DNA of 64,000 nt, taken from NCBI RefSeq assembly GCF_027574615.1, contig NC_072473.1, forward strand, positions 115,302,529 through 115,366,528. Direction: 5' to 3'. This stretch comes from Eptesicus fuscus. Taxonomy: Eukaryota; Chordata; Mammalia; Chiroptera; Vespertilionidae. This document shows, piece after piece, positions 12,200-22,047 of the stretch; position 1 is the first letter of the stretch; each line of letters starts with the position of its first letter. The position numbers and the translations under genes are program-made. The notes beneath the pieces were generated by a model. That model did no database searches. It was given only the letters and a program-made list of their open reading frames with translations, and was not told the DNA's origin.

Positions 12200-13020
12200 T
12201 GCTGCCCCACCTGCAGATGTGGGGACCCTGGGACCTCCACCTCCAAAAGTGCACTGCTCCCGCACCAGTAAGTCCAACGTCCCCCTCCCCAGCAGAAGAC
12301 CTCCAGATAACACATTTATAAGTCCCCAGTGCACAGGCATCCAGAGCACACCACTTCATAGGCAGCTCTTGGGAACCACTGTGAGCCCCTTCGGGGTGTG
12401 ATTTTATACAGATAAGGGCATACTGCCCCACAGTAGAAATTTTGAATTCCCTCTTCCTGAATAACTGCCCACAGACAATCCAGCTGTGCAACTTCAGCGC
12501 CAGGGCCCCTCAGAGTGCGTCAGAGCTCTGCACCACCAAACACACCACCATAATCCCACATTTCCAACAAGCAGGCACCCTGAGCCCATCTATCCACATG
12601 GTGCTCTTGGAAGCCGCTGTGAGCCCCCTCTGGGTGCGATCTTGGACAAACAAGGACACACTCTCCCCAGCAGTAGAAATTCTGAATTCACTCATCCTGG
12701 ATTCCTGCCCACAGACGTCTCAATTATGTGGCTTCAATGCCAGGCCCCTACAGAGTGCTTCAGTGTTCCACACTGGCAAACACACCATGGATGCCCCTGT
12801 GAACTGACACTGGGGGCACGCGCCTATCCACCACAGGTGCAGCAGCAAAAACTGAGTCTTCCCACCCCACAGCTGGAGAACTCTGGACACTACATTTGCA
12901 CACTTTTCCAGAGCTCCACAGGCAGACCTTGGGTGTCTCTGTGAGCCCCCATTGGGCGTGCACTTATACAAACAGGGGCACACTGCTGGGCTGTAGAAAT
13001 GCTGAATTCCCTCTTCTGGG
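12200..13020 (+). repeat. Tandem diverged units in L1 5' UTR
   Basis: The L1 5' UTR holds three diverged copies of a unit containing 'gtagaaatt.tgaattccctc' (at about 12,432, 12,672 and 12,992, spacing 240 and 320 bp), each preceded by 'gtgagcccc...gggtgtga'. Monomer-like 5' UTRs carry the internal promoter in other mammalian L1s; a promoter role here is inference. Frames of 120-226 codons on both strands are consequences of this GC-rich sequence. Confidence 0.7.
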
Positions 13021-13123
13021 ATACCTGCCCAGGAGACCTGAGAGATCACACCAGTAATACCATCCCCAAAAGAACCTGGGTAGCAAAGCAAACAGATCTA
13101 CAATTAAAATGTTACAGCAAAAC

Positions 13124-13950
13124 ATGGGAAGACAAAAAAGCAATCCCCAAAGGAAAGAAAAAGAGGACTCACCAGAGAGTTAAATGAAATTGAGGCTAGC
13201 AACATATCAGAGAAAGAATTCAGAATAATGATTATAAGGATGCTCAAATGGCTGGATGACAAATACACACAACTCAATGAAAAATACACACAACTCAATG
13301 AGAATTAAAAGGAGCTGAATGAGAATGTGACCAACATGAAAAGGAACCAAGAGGAGATGGAAACCAACATAGCTGCAATAAAGAACACAATGGAATGTGT
13401 AAAAAGTAGACTAGAAGAGGCTGAGGACTGCATCAGCGAATTAAAAGACAAGGTAGGAAACAACATTCACACAATAGGGGTACCAGAAAGAGAGGAAGAG
13501 AAGAATAGAAAACCTGTTTGAAGAAATGATGACAGAAAACTTCCCTGATATTGGCAAGAAAAAAACTATGCAAGTCTAAGAACCACATAGAGTCCCAAAC
13601 AAAATGAACCCTAAAAGACCAACACCAAGACACATCATAATTAAATTGGCAAACACCAACAGCAAAGTAAGAATCTTAAAAGCTGCCAGAGAGAGACAGA
13701 AAGTTACCTACAAGGGATCTCTTATTAGAATATCAACTGATTTCTCAACAGAAATACACCAGGTCAGAAGTGAATGGAATAAAATATACAAAGTGATGCA
13801 AATCAAGGGACTAAATCCAAGAACACTATACCCAGTAAGGCTATCATTCAAAATAGAAGGTGGATTAAGAGCTTCACAGGCAAAAAAGGGCTAAGAGAGT
13901 TTATTACTACCAAGCCAGCAATGCAAGAAATGCTAAATGGACTGCTGTAA
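13124..13950 (+). pseudogene. L1 ORF1 (RNA-binding protein), broken
   Basis: ORF1 encodes the trimeric nucleic-acid chaperone of L1. From the start (Met-Gly-Arg-Gln..) comes a basic leader, then a coiled coil (about 13,210-13,440), an RRM-like and C-terminal domain (13,600-13,900, with R-P-T-P-R-H-I-I-I-K and A-R-E-R-Q-K-V-T-Y-K-G) and the usual end E-F-I-T-T-K-P-A-M-Q-E-M-L. A frameshift and stop occur after residue 19, an in-frame stop ends the coiled-coil stretch near 13,306, and an indel sits near 13,505-13,530. The coiled coil contains the seven-residue unit K-Y-T-Q-L-N-E twice in tandem (about 13,260-13,301). The start could also be the upstream ATG at 13,109. Confidence 0.85.
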
Positions 13951-14000
13951 AAAGAAGAAACAGAAAGGCAAGAAGAAACACAAACATTAAGAAAAAAAAA

Positions 14001-17000
14001 ATGACAAACAAGTACTTATCAATAATAACATTAAAAGTAAATGGATTAAATGCTCCAATCAAAAGACATTGGGTAGCTGAATAGATAAGAAAACATGACC
14101 CATATATTTGCTGTCTGCAAGAGACCCACCTCAGAACAAAGGATTCACACAGACTGAGAGTGAAAGGATGGAAATTTTTTTTTTCAGGCAAATGGAAATG
14201 AGAAAAAAGCTGGGGTTGCAATACTTATATCTGACTAAATTGACCTCAAAGTAAAGGCCATAACAAGAGATAAGGAAGACCACTGCATAATATTAAGGGA
14301 GCAATTCAACCAGAAGATATAACTCTGGTAAACATATATGCACCCAATACAGGAGCACCCAAATACATAAAACAACTTCTGGAAGATATCAAGGGAGAGA
14401 TCAACAGGAATACAGTCATAGTAGGGGACTTTAATACCACACTGACACCAGTGGATAAATCATCTAAACAAAAAATCAGCAAAGAAACAGCAATCCTAAA
14501 TGACTCACTAGATCAGATGGACTTAATTGACATCTTCAGAATATTCCCCCTCCCCAAAGCTACAGAATATCCATTCTTCTCCAGTGTTCAAGGGACATTT
14601 TCAAAGATAGACCACATATTAGGACACAGGCAAAGTCTCTTCAAATTCAAGAGGATAGAAATCATAAAAATCTTATTCTCAGATAACAATGGCATAAAAC
14701 TAGAAAACAACTACAATAAAAACAATGAAAAAAATAAACACTTGGAGGATAAATAGCATGCTATTAAACAATGCTTGGGTTACTAAAAGAGATCAAAGAA
14801 GAAATAAAAAGCATCCTGGAAACAAATGACAATGAAAACACAACAATCCAAAATCCATGGAACAATGAAAGCAGTACAGAGAGGGAAGTTCATAGCTCTA
14901 CAGGCCTACATAAAAAAAAACAACAAGAAAAACTGGTAATAAATTATCTAACCTTGCAATTTAAATAATTAGAAAGAGAGCAACAAGAAAAGACTACAAT
15001 ATCCAGAAGAAAGGAAATAATAAAGATCAGAGCAGACATAAACAACATAGAGAACAAAAAAAAACAAAAAAAAAACAAAACACAATACAAAAGATCAATG
15101 AAACCAAGAGCTGGTTCTTTGAAAGGATAAACAACATTGATGAACCTCTCGCCAGGCTCACCAAGAAACAAAGAGAGAGAACCCAAATAAACAAAATCAG
15201 AAATAAAAGAGGTGAAGTAATTAGTGACCCTACTGATATACAAAGGATTGTAAAAAAATTACTATGAGCAATGCTACTCCAACTAACTGGACAACCTCGA
15301 TGAAATGGACACATTCCTAGAAAAATACAAGCTTCCAAAATTCAATCAGGAAGAATCAAAAAACCTGAATAGGCCAATAACTACTGATGAAATTGAAACA
15401 GTAATCAAAAAAAGCTTACAGCAAACAAAAGCCCTGGACCAGATGGCTTCACAGGGGAGTTTTACTGAACATTCAAGGAAGAACTAAAACCAATCTTTCT
15501 CAGACTATTCCAAAAAATTCAAGAGGTAATCATACTTCCAAGCTCTTTCTATGAAGCCATTATTGCCCTCATCCCAAAACCAGATAAAAACACCACAAAG
15601 AAAGAGAATTACAGGCCAATATCCCTGATGAACATAGATGCTAAAATCCTCAACAAAATTCTAGGCAACTGGATCCAGCATTACATTAGAAATATAATGC
15701 AACATGACCAAGTGGGATTTATTCTAGGAATGCAAGGCTGGTACAATATCCACAAATCAATCAATGTGATACATCACATAAACAAATTGATAGACAAAAA
15801 TCACATAATCATATCAATTAATGCAGAAAAGGCATTTGACAAAGTCCAACACCCTTTTCTGATAAAAGCACCCAACAAAGTGGGAATAGAAGGATCATAC
15901 CTCAACATAATAAAAGCCTTATATGACAAACCTACAGCAAACATCATACTCAATGGGCAAAAACTAAAACCATTTCCCTTAAGAACAGGAACAAGATAGG
16001 GATGCCCGCTTTCACCAGTCCTGTTCAACATAGTACTAGAAGTACTAGCCATAGCTATCAGACAAGAAGAATAAATAAAAGGCATCCAAATTGGAAAAGA
16101 AGTAAAATTGTCATTATTTGCAGATGACATGATACTGTACATAGAAAACCCTAAAGACTCCTTCAAAAAATTATTAGGTTTAATAAATGAATTTGGCAAT
16201 GTAGCAGGATACAAAATGAATGCCAAGAAATTTATGGCATTTTTATACCAAATAGTGAACTTACAGAAAGAGAAATTTAAAAAAAAATCCCATTTATCAT
16301 TGCACCAAAAAAAAAAAAAATTAAGATACCTAGGGATAAACTTAACCAAAGAGGTAAAAGACCTCTACTCAGAAAACTACAGGATGTTGAAAAAAGAGTT
16401 AGAGGAAGAAATAAACAGATGGAAGAACATACTGTATTCATGGATTGGTAGAATCAACATCATTATAATGTCCATACTACCCAAAGCAATCTATAGATTC
16501 AGTGCACTCCCCATTAAAATACCAACGGCATATATCACAGATCTAGAAAGAACTCTCCAAAAATTCATCTACCATACAAAACGACCCCGAATAGCTGCAG
16601 CGATCCTGAGAAAGAAGAACAATGTAGGAGGGATCTCAATACCAGATATCCAGATGTTTTACACAGACATTGTTCTCAAAACTGCCTGGTAATGGCACAA
16701 GAATAGACATATAAACCAATGGAATAGAATAGAGAACCCAGAAATCGACCCAAATCACTATGCTCAATTAATATTTGACAAAGAAGGCAAGAACATACAA
16801 TGGAGTTAAGACAGTCTCTTCAATAAATGGTGCTGGGAAATTTGGTCAGACACATGCAAAAAAATGAAACTAGACCCCCAACTTACACCATACACAAAAA
16901 TAAACTCAAAATGGATAAAGGACTTAAACGTAAGACGAGAAACCATAAAAATATTAGCGGAATAGACAGGCAGCAAAATCTCAGATATATGCCGAAGCAA

Positions 17001-17847
17001 TATCTTCACCTACACAGCTCCTTCAGCAATGGAAACTAGAGGGAAAATAAACAAATGGGACTATATTAAAATAAAAAGCTTCCGCACAGCAAATGAAACC
17101 ATCAACAAAGCAACAAGAAAGCCCACTATATGGGAGAACATATTTGCCAGTTATCTCTGATAAGGGTTTAATCTCCAACTTTTACAGGGAACTCATACAA
17201 CTTAACAAAAGGAAGATAAACGATCTAATAAAAAAATGGGCAACCTAAATAGATACTTTTCAAAAGAGGACATAAAGAAGGCCAAGAGACATATGAAAGC
17301 ATGCTCAAAGTAATTAATCATCTTAGAAATGCTAATCAAAATGACAATGAGGTACCATCTTACATCTGTCAGAATGGCTATCATCAACAAATCAACAAAT
17401 GACAAGTGCTGGAGAGGATGAGGAGAAAAAGAAACCCTTGTGCACTGCTGGTGGGAATGCAGACTGGTGCAGCCACTGTGGAGAAGAGTATGGAGTTTCC
17501 TCAAAAAAACTGAAAATGGAACTCCCATTTGACCCAATGTTCCCACTTCTAGAATATATCCCAAGAAAGTAGAAACACCTATCAGAAAGGGTATATGCAT
17601 CCCTATGTTCATAGCAGCACAATTCACCATAGCTAAGATTTGGAAACAGCCTAAATGCCCATCAGCAGATGAGTGGGTTAGAAAACTATGGTACATCTAC
17701 ACAATGGAATACTACGCTGCTATAAAAAGAAAGGAACTCTTACCATTTGCAACAGCATGGATGGAGCTGGAGTGCATTATGCTAAGTGAAATATGTCAGT
17801 CAGAGAAATATAAATATCACATGATCTCCCTTATTTGTGGATTATAA
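14001..17847 (+). pseudogene. L1 ORF2 (endonuclease/RT), broken
   Basis: ORF2 normally supplies the AP-like endonuclease and reverse transcriptase for target-primed reverse transcription. Visible parts: endonuclease start (V-N-G-L-N-A-P-I-K-R, I-C-C-L-Q-E-T-H), the RT region with G-F-I-L-G-M-Q-G-W-Y-N (about 15,710-15,745), and an intact F-A-D-D catalytic motif (about 16,117-16,130), then the cysteine-containing C-terminal part ending L-I-C-G-L. Many stops (for example at 14,080, 15,998 and 16,072) and frameshifts split it. The length matches a complete ORF2 of about 1,280 codons. Confidence 0.88.
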
Positions 17848-18130
17848 TGAACAACATAAACCAATGAACAAAAACAGATCTAGAGAAAGAGAATCATCGA
17901 TTAGATGCTCAAACCTCAGAGGGAAGGTAGGGGAGGGTGGGGGTAATGGGGAGAGATCAACCAAAGTACTTGTATGCATGCATATAAGCATAAACAATGG
18001 ACGCAGACAACTGGTGGTGAGGGTGAGGGCAGGACTGGGGGGATGAGGGGACAATGGGGGTTTAAAGACCCATTTGTAATATGTTAATCAATAAGAAAAT
18101 ACATAATAAAAAGAGTAAAAAAAGAAATTC

Positions 18131-18396
18131 TGGAGTTGAAATGTAACTTTCACTAGAGGGGTTAAATATCAGCTGGCAGAGAGAGGAACAATATCAATCT
18201 GGAAAATCGGCCAATAGAGATTATGTAGTCTGAATATCATAGGGGAAAAAAAGAATTAAGAAAAAAGAAGAGAGCCTCAGAGAACTATGGGATATTATCA
18301 AGCACATAAAATAAAAGGGAGACCCAGAAGTCAAAATAAATTCAACATGATAGAAAAATAATACTTGAAAAAAATAATGTATGAAAATATCTCTAA
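18131..18396 (+). mobile_element. Ancient L1 ORF1, second segment
   Basis: It continues the ancient L1 ORF1 directly from 11,868: 'tggagttgaaa..ttcactagagg' and 'gagcctcagagaactatggga..atcaagcac' are typical. It ends exactly at the Helitron inserted at 18,397. Confidence 0.75.
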
Positions 18397-18729
18397 TCCT
18401 ATATAATAAAATGCTAATATGCAAATTGACCAAACTGCAAAATGACCAGTCGCTATGACAAACGCTCTGACCACCAGGGGGCAGACACTCAATGCAGAAG
18501 CTGGCCCCTGGTGGTCTGTGTGCTCCCACAGGGAGAGCGCTGCTCAGCCAGAAACCGATCACACTGCTAGCAAGTGCAGTAGCGGTGGCGGGAGCCTCTC
18601 CCACCTCTGCGGCAGCACTAAGAACCTCTTGGTGGACATCCTCCGAAGGTTCCTAGACTGCAAGAGGGCACAGGCTGGGCTGAGTGACCCCTCCACCCAG
18701 TGCACAAATGTCATGAACTGGGCCACTAG
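18397..18729 (+). mobile_element. HeliBat-type Helitron, 333 bp
   Basis: A complete non-autonomous Helitron. It starts TCCTATATAATAAAA after A (18,396), ends with an imperfect 3' hairpin (GTGCACAAATGTCATGAAC) and CTAG before T (18,730). No TIRs or TSD are present, as expected. It carries an ATGCAAAT octamer at 18,419-18,426 and an inverted pair of CCACCAGGGG-type motifs (18,471-18,484 and 18,501-18,514). It interrupts the ancient L1 ORF1. Confidence 0.95.
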
Positions 18730-19268
18730 TTTTTTTATAAAACATCGTTATTTCACAAGCTTAAAAATCCCTAGAAAAAAACTCAGAGATCCATATCACA
18801 ATTAAATTAATAAAAGTCATAGACAAAGAGAAAATCTAGAAAGTGGCAAGAAAAAATCTATTATGTAAAAAAAATAAAAAGGGGGAATCCTTTAATAAGA
18901 TTAATGGGCATCTTATCAGAAAACTTAAAGGAAAAAGGACAGTAAGAGGACATTCAAAGTGTTTAAGGAAAAAACTGTTAAATAAGAATTCCATATCCTG
19001 CTAAATAATCCTTCAAAGATGAAGGAGAAACTAAGACAGTTCCAGGTAAACAAAAGCTGAGAGAATTTGTGACTAGCCAAGCTGCCTTATGATAAATACT
19101 GAAGTGAATTCTGTAGGCTGCAATGAACAGACACTAAGCAGTAGAACTAGTATAGGTAACTATATAGGTAAATAAAAAAGATACCATACATGTATGTTTT
19201 GTTTATAACACCTTTTATTCTCTAATCTATCTTGAAAAACAATTTTATAAATAATGATAAAAAGCATA
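18730..19268 (+). mobile_element. Ancient L1 ORF1 end, third segment
   Basis: The decayed C-terminal half of ORF1 of the ancient L1: 'gacaaagagaaaatctagaaag', 'gggcatcttatcagaaaactt', 'aagaattccatatcctgct' and 'aacaaaagctgagagaatt' follow the L1 ORF1 order. Stops and frameshifts are everywhere. Confidence 0.75.
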
Positions 19269-19358
19269 TACCATATTTTCCAGCGTATAAGATGACTTTT
19301 TAAACCAGGAAAATCTTCTATACACCCAGTCATCTTATACGCCGTAAAATATGGCATA
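19269..19358. mobile_element. MITE-like element with inverted ends
   Basis: About 90 bp has near-perfect terminal inverted repeats of about 26 bp (ccatattttccagcgtataa against its counterpart ttatacgccgtaaaatatgg). It could fold into one hairpin and is flanked by TA or CATA. It looks like a short palindromic DNA transposon, perhaps mariner-like; the family is not assigned. Confidence 0.6.
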
Positions 19359-19368
19359 TATATATATA

Positions 19369-20193
19369 TTAGAGGCCTGGTGGACAAAAATTTGTGCGAT
19401 GGGTGGGGGGCAGTTTTCTCAGTGTGCCTTGCCCCCTCACACAGTCTGGGAGCCCTCAGTGGATGGCCTAATGACCGCAGCCTGGCCTCCCTCTGCAGGA
19501 GGTGACAAGGAGGATCAGGGGAAGGTGCCGCCCCCATCACCACGCTGCTGCTGCCAAAGCCGACTAACGCTGGAGCTGCCTACCCTCAGCCCTAGCTTTT
19601 TAGTGTTGGCCTCACCCCCTGCCCACTTGTGTGCGTGGGGGGGGGGCAATCTGGGGCAAGGCCATCTGTGGGAGCAGCTGTGGGAGGTTGAGGCACCTTG
19701 CCTCTGTGAACTGAGGGCCCACACGGTGTCGGGTTGGACTGACCCACCTCTCCTAGAGCCCACCTTTACAGAAGGAGGGGCTGTATGGTGGTTGGGGGGG
19801 ACAAGGCCATCAGGGGAGGGCAGTTGGGGACAGCCAGGCCATCAGGGGAGGGCAGTTAGGGTGACCAGGCCTCCAGGGGAGGACAGTTAGGGGCAAACAG
19901 GCTGGCAGGGGAGCAGTTAGGCATCAATCAGGCTGGCAGGGGAGTGGTTAGGGGGTGATCAGGCTGGCAGGCAGAAGCGGTTAGGGGTAATCAGGAAAGC
20001 AGGCAGGCAAGCAGTTGGGAGCCAGCAGTCCTGGATTGTGAGAGGGATGTCCAACTGCCCATTTAAGCCCGATCCTACCTGGATCAGGCCTAAATGGGCA
20101 GTCGGATATCCCTCAAGGGGTCCCAGATTGGAGAGGGTGCAGGCTGGGCTGAGAGACACACACCCCGTGCATGAATTTCATGCACCAGGCCTG

Positions 20194-20195
<2 letters not shown>
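19369..20195. mobile_element. Helitron composite with two 3' ends
   Basis: The left end (19,369-19,372, ttag followed by aggcctggtg) is a minus-strand HeliBat 3' terminus with CTAA. The right end (20,166-20,195, hairpin GTGCATGAATTTCATGCAC then caggcctgtaa) is a plus-strand 3' terminus. No 5' terminus is present. From about 19,770 the right part is a 30-45 bp minisatellite ('ggggagggcagttagggg..'). The unit lies within a (TA)n tract present on both sides (19,355-19,368 and 20,196-20,236). It is probably two opposed Helitrons with their 5' halves lost. GC-rich frames inside are repeat-driven. Confidence 0.75.

Positions 20196-20236
<41 letters not shown>
20196..20236. repeat. (TA)n microsatellite
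   Basis: A pure TA tract adjoining the Helitron 3' end; the counterpart tract lies left of 19,369. Confidence 0.95.
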
Positions 20237-20238
<2 letters not shown>

Positions 20239-20670
20239 TTTTACTACAATAAATGTACAGAGGAGGGAGGGAAATGAAAATCAGAGGAATTAAAATGTAA
20301 ACTAGAAATTATTTATTTAACACAAAGTATTCAAGAATATAGGCATGGAAAGAAAAAAAATGATGTACGACATATTGAAAACAGAAATTGGCAAAGATAA
20401 ATCCTACCTTACCAGTAATTACATTTAATGAAAATTGAATATTCACTCTTATTAAAAAGTAGATATTGATAGAGTGTATGAACAAAAATAATCCAGCTAT
20501 ATGAGAAAAGAAAGAGACACAGACTTATAAAATACATATGTTGAAAGAAATATAATAAAAAATATATACGTTCTTTAGGCTTTAACCACCAGGGTGGCTA
20601 AACTAATACCAGACAAAGTAGGTTTTATAATAATTTATTTTTGCAGAAAATGAAGGACATTATATAATGA
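20237..20670 (+). mobile_element. Ancient L1, ORF2 start segment
   Basis: The decayed start of ORF2 (endonuclease region) of the ancient L1: 'ggctaaactaataccagacaaagtagg' and 'aaaatgaaggacattatataatga' are recognisable. It resumes at 21,620 ('taagtgactcaatccac') after the Helitron. Confidence 0.7.
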
Positions 20671-21619
20671 CTAGAGGCCCAGTGCATGAAATTCATGCAC
20701 AGAAGGGGGCGTTCCCTCAGCCCAGCCTGTACCCTCTCCAATTGGGGACCCCTTGGTGGATGTCCGACTGCCGGTTTAGTCCCGATCCCACTGAGATCCC
20801 TCTCGCTATCTGGGATGGCTATCTCCTAACTGCTCATCTGCCTGCCTGCCTGATTGCCCCTAACTGCCTCTGCCTGCCAGCCTGATCACCCCTAACTTCC
20901 CTTCCCTGACCTCCTGGTTGCCCCCAACTGCCCTCCCCTGCCAGTCTGCCTGATTGCCCCCAACTGCCCTCCCCTGATGGCCTGATCTCGCCCCCAATGG
21001 CCCACCCCTGCTGGCCTGATCTCGCCCCCAATGGCCCTCCCCTGCTGGCCCGATCTCGCCCCCTACTGCTCTCCTCTATTGGCCAAGTTGGTTCTGATTG
21101 GACGGTTTCTATGTCAGTCAGCGTCATAAGCTCCGCCTCCTAGGCAGTCATTGGCTCCACACAACACCCAGATTTGATTCTGATTGGTTGGTTTCTATGC
21201 CAGTCAGTGTCAAAAGCTCCACCTCCTAGGCAGCCGTTGGTTCTTCACAGCACCCACATTTGGTTCTGATTTGTCAGTCCTATGCCAGTCAGCATCTCTG
21301 GGCCTATAACTGGGGCCTGATCAGAAAGGCGGGGCTGATCAGCAGCCCCAGTGGAGGCCTGGAGAGAAATGGAGGTGCTGTTGCTGGCCAGACTGGGAGA
21401 GAAAGAGAGAAGTAAGTGCTAATCAAAAGCTGCCACAGAGGTAACGGATCAGTCCCTGCTTCTCTCTTCAGGCCTCTCTCTGGCCCTGATTCACAGCCCC
21501 CTCAGCAGTCAGTGCTGGGCCATGGCAACCCAGCACTGATGGCAGGACTGACTTCCAGTTGGTCGAGCCTTGGTCATTACTGGTCGTTAAGACAGACCCA
21601 GGGTTTTTATATATTAGGA
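20671..21619 (-). mobile_element. HeliBat-type Helitron with CCAAT-repeat cargo, 949 bp
   Basis: Minus-strand Helitron: the 3' terminus is at the left (ctag at 20,671-20,674 after A, hairpin gtgcatgaaattcatgcac) and the 5' terminus at the right (tatatattagga before T at 21,620). The ancient L1 reads continuously across the junction (..atataatga|taagtgactc..), confirming an A|T insertion. Sections in + order: 3' end, a minisatellite of 'ctgattgcccctaactgcc' units (20,780-21,075), three 86-bp CCAAT/GC-box units (21,092-21,297), and a unique 300-bp part (21,300-21,600). The last two look like acquired sequence. Confidence 0.92.
21092..21297 (-). repeat. 86-bp tandem repeat with CCAAT boxes
   Basis: Units start at 21,092, 21,178 and 21,264 (the last is partial), each beginning ttctgatt(g)g, which is an inverted CCAAT box. 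The first two also contain ctcc(g/a)cctcctaggcag, a GC-box-like word, and a second CCAAT (cattggctcc / cgttggttc). It lies inside the Helitron. Promoter-like composition is seen; activity is inference. Confidence 0.85.
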
Positions 21620-21660
21620 TAAGTGACTCAATCCACAAGGAAAATAATGCTAGGGCCAAT
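21620..21660 (+). mobile_element. Ancient L1, last recognisable piece
   Basis: 'taagtgactcaatccacaagga' follows the ancient L1 ORF2 order directly after 20,670. The match fades after about 21,660. Confidence 0.6.
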
Positions 21661-21868
21661 GCAAATTAACTAGTTCAAGGATACTTTACTGATTTATGAG
21701 ACAAGTAAGAATGTTTCTGAATGTAGGTGGTAGACACTGCTCATTCTTAAACTGTGATATACTTATTACAAATCTCATTGTGGAACTTTATTTTTTTCTT
21801 TTTAAATTTTATATTGATGTTTTATTACAAAGTCTCAACAGTGGGTAAAGGAGTAAAAGAAAATATTT

Positions 21869-22047
21869 TAGATTTTTTTCCTAACTGGAGTATATGCTTA
21901 TTGATTTCAGCGAGATGAGGAGAGAGAAACATCAATGTGAGAGAGAATATCAATCAGCTACCCTCCGTCTGTGCCCTGAATGAAGATTGAACCCACAATT
22001 GGTATATTGGATGATGATCCAACCAACTGAGCCACACCGGCCAGGGC
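21869..22047 (-). mobile_element. tRNA-derived SINE (old)
   Basis: A minus-strand SINE: 'cttattgatttcagcgag', 'gagagaaacatcaatgtgagagag' and a tRNA-like head at the right ending caactgagccacaccggccagggc. The left border is approximate. Confidence 0.85.

Larger units (their letters stand above)
11869..18122 (+). mobile_element. Full-length L1 (about 6.25 kb), decayed
   Basis: A complete L1: a G-run start followed by 'aaaagatggcagc', a 1.25-kb 5' UTR, ORF1, ORF2, a G-rich 3' UTR and an A-rich tail. It is flanked by the short repeat agaaattc (11,861-11,868 and 18,123-18,130) plus A-run, and both flanks are consecutive parts of the same ancient L1 ORF1, which proves the borders. Both ORFs are broken by stops and frameshifts, so it is not autonomous now. 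The 3' UTR belongs to the lineage with 'tgtatgcatgcatataagc'. Confidence 0.93.

Noticed and set aside
11811..12491. 226-codon minus open frame
   Set aside because: It lies antisense to the GC-rich 5' UTR of the L1 at 11,869, crosses the L1 border, and shows no protein motif.
19351..19890. 179-codon + frame
   Set aside because: It starts within the MITE and (TA)n tract and runs through Helitron sequence; no motif.
21416..21622. Splice donor gtaagtg near 21,411 as a captured exon border
   Set aside because: A GTAAGT word alone is weak evidence; no open frame or recognisable exon lies next to it.
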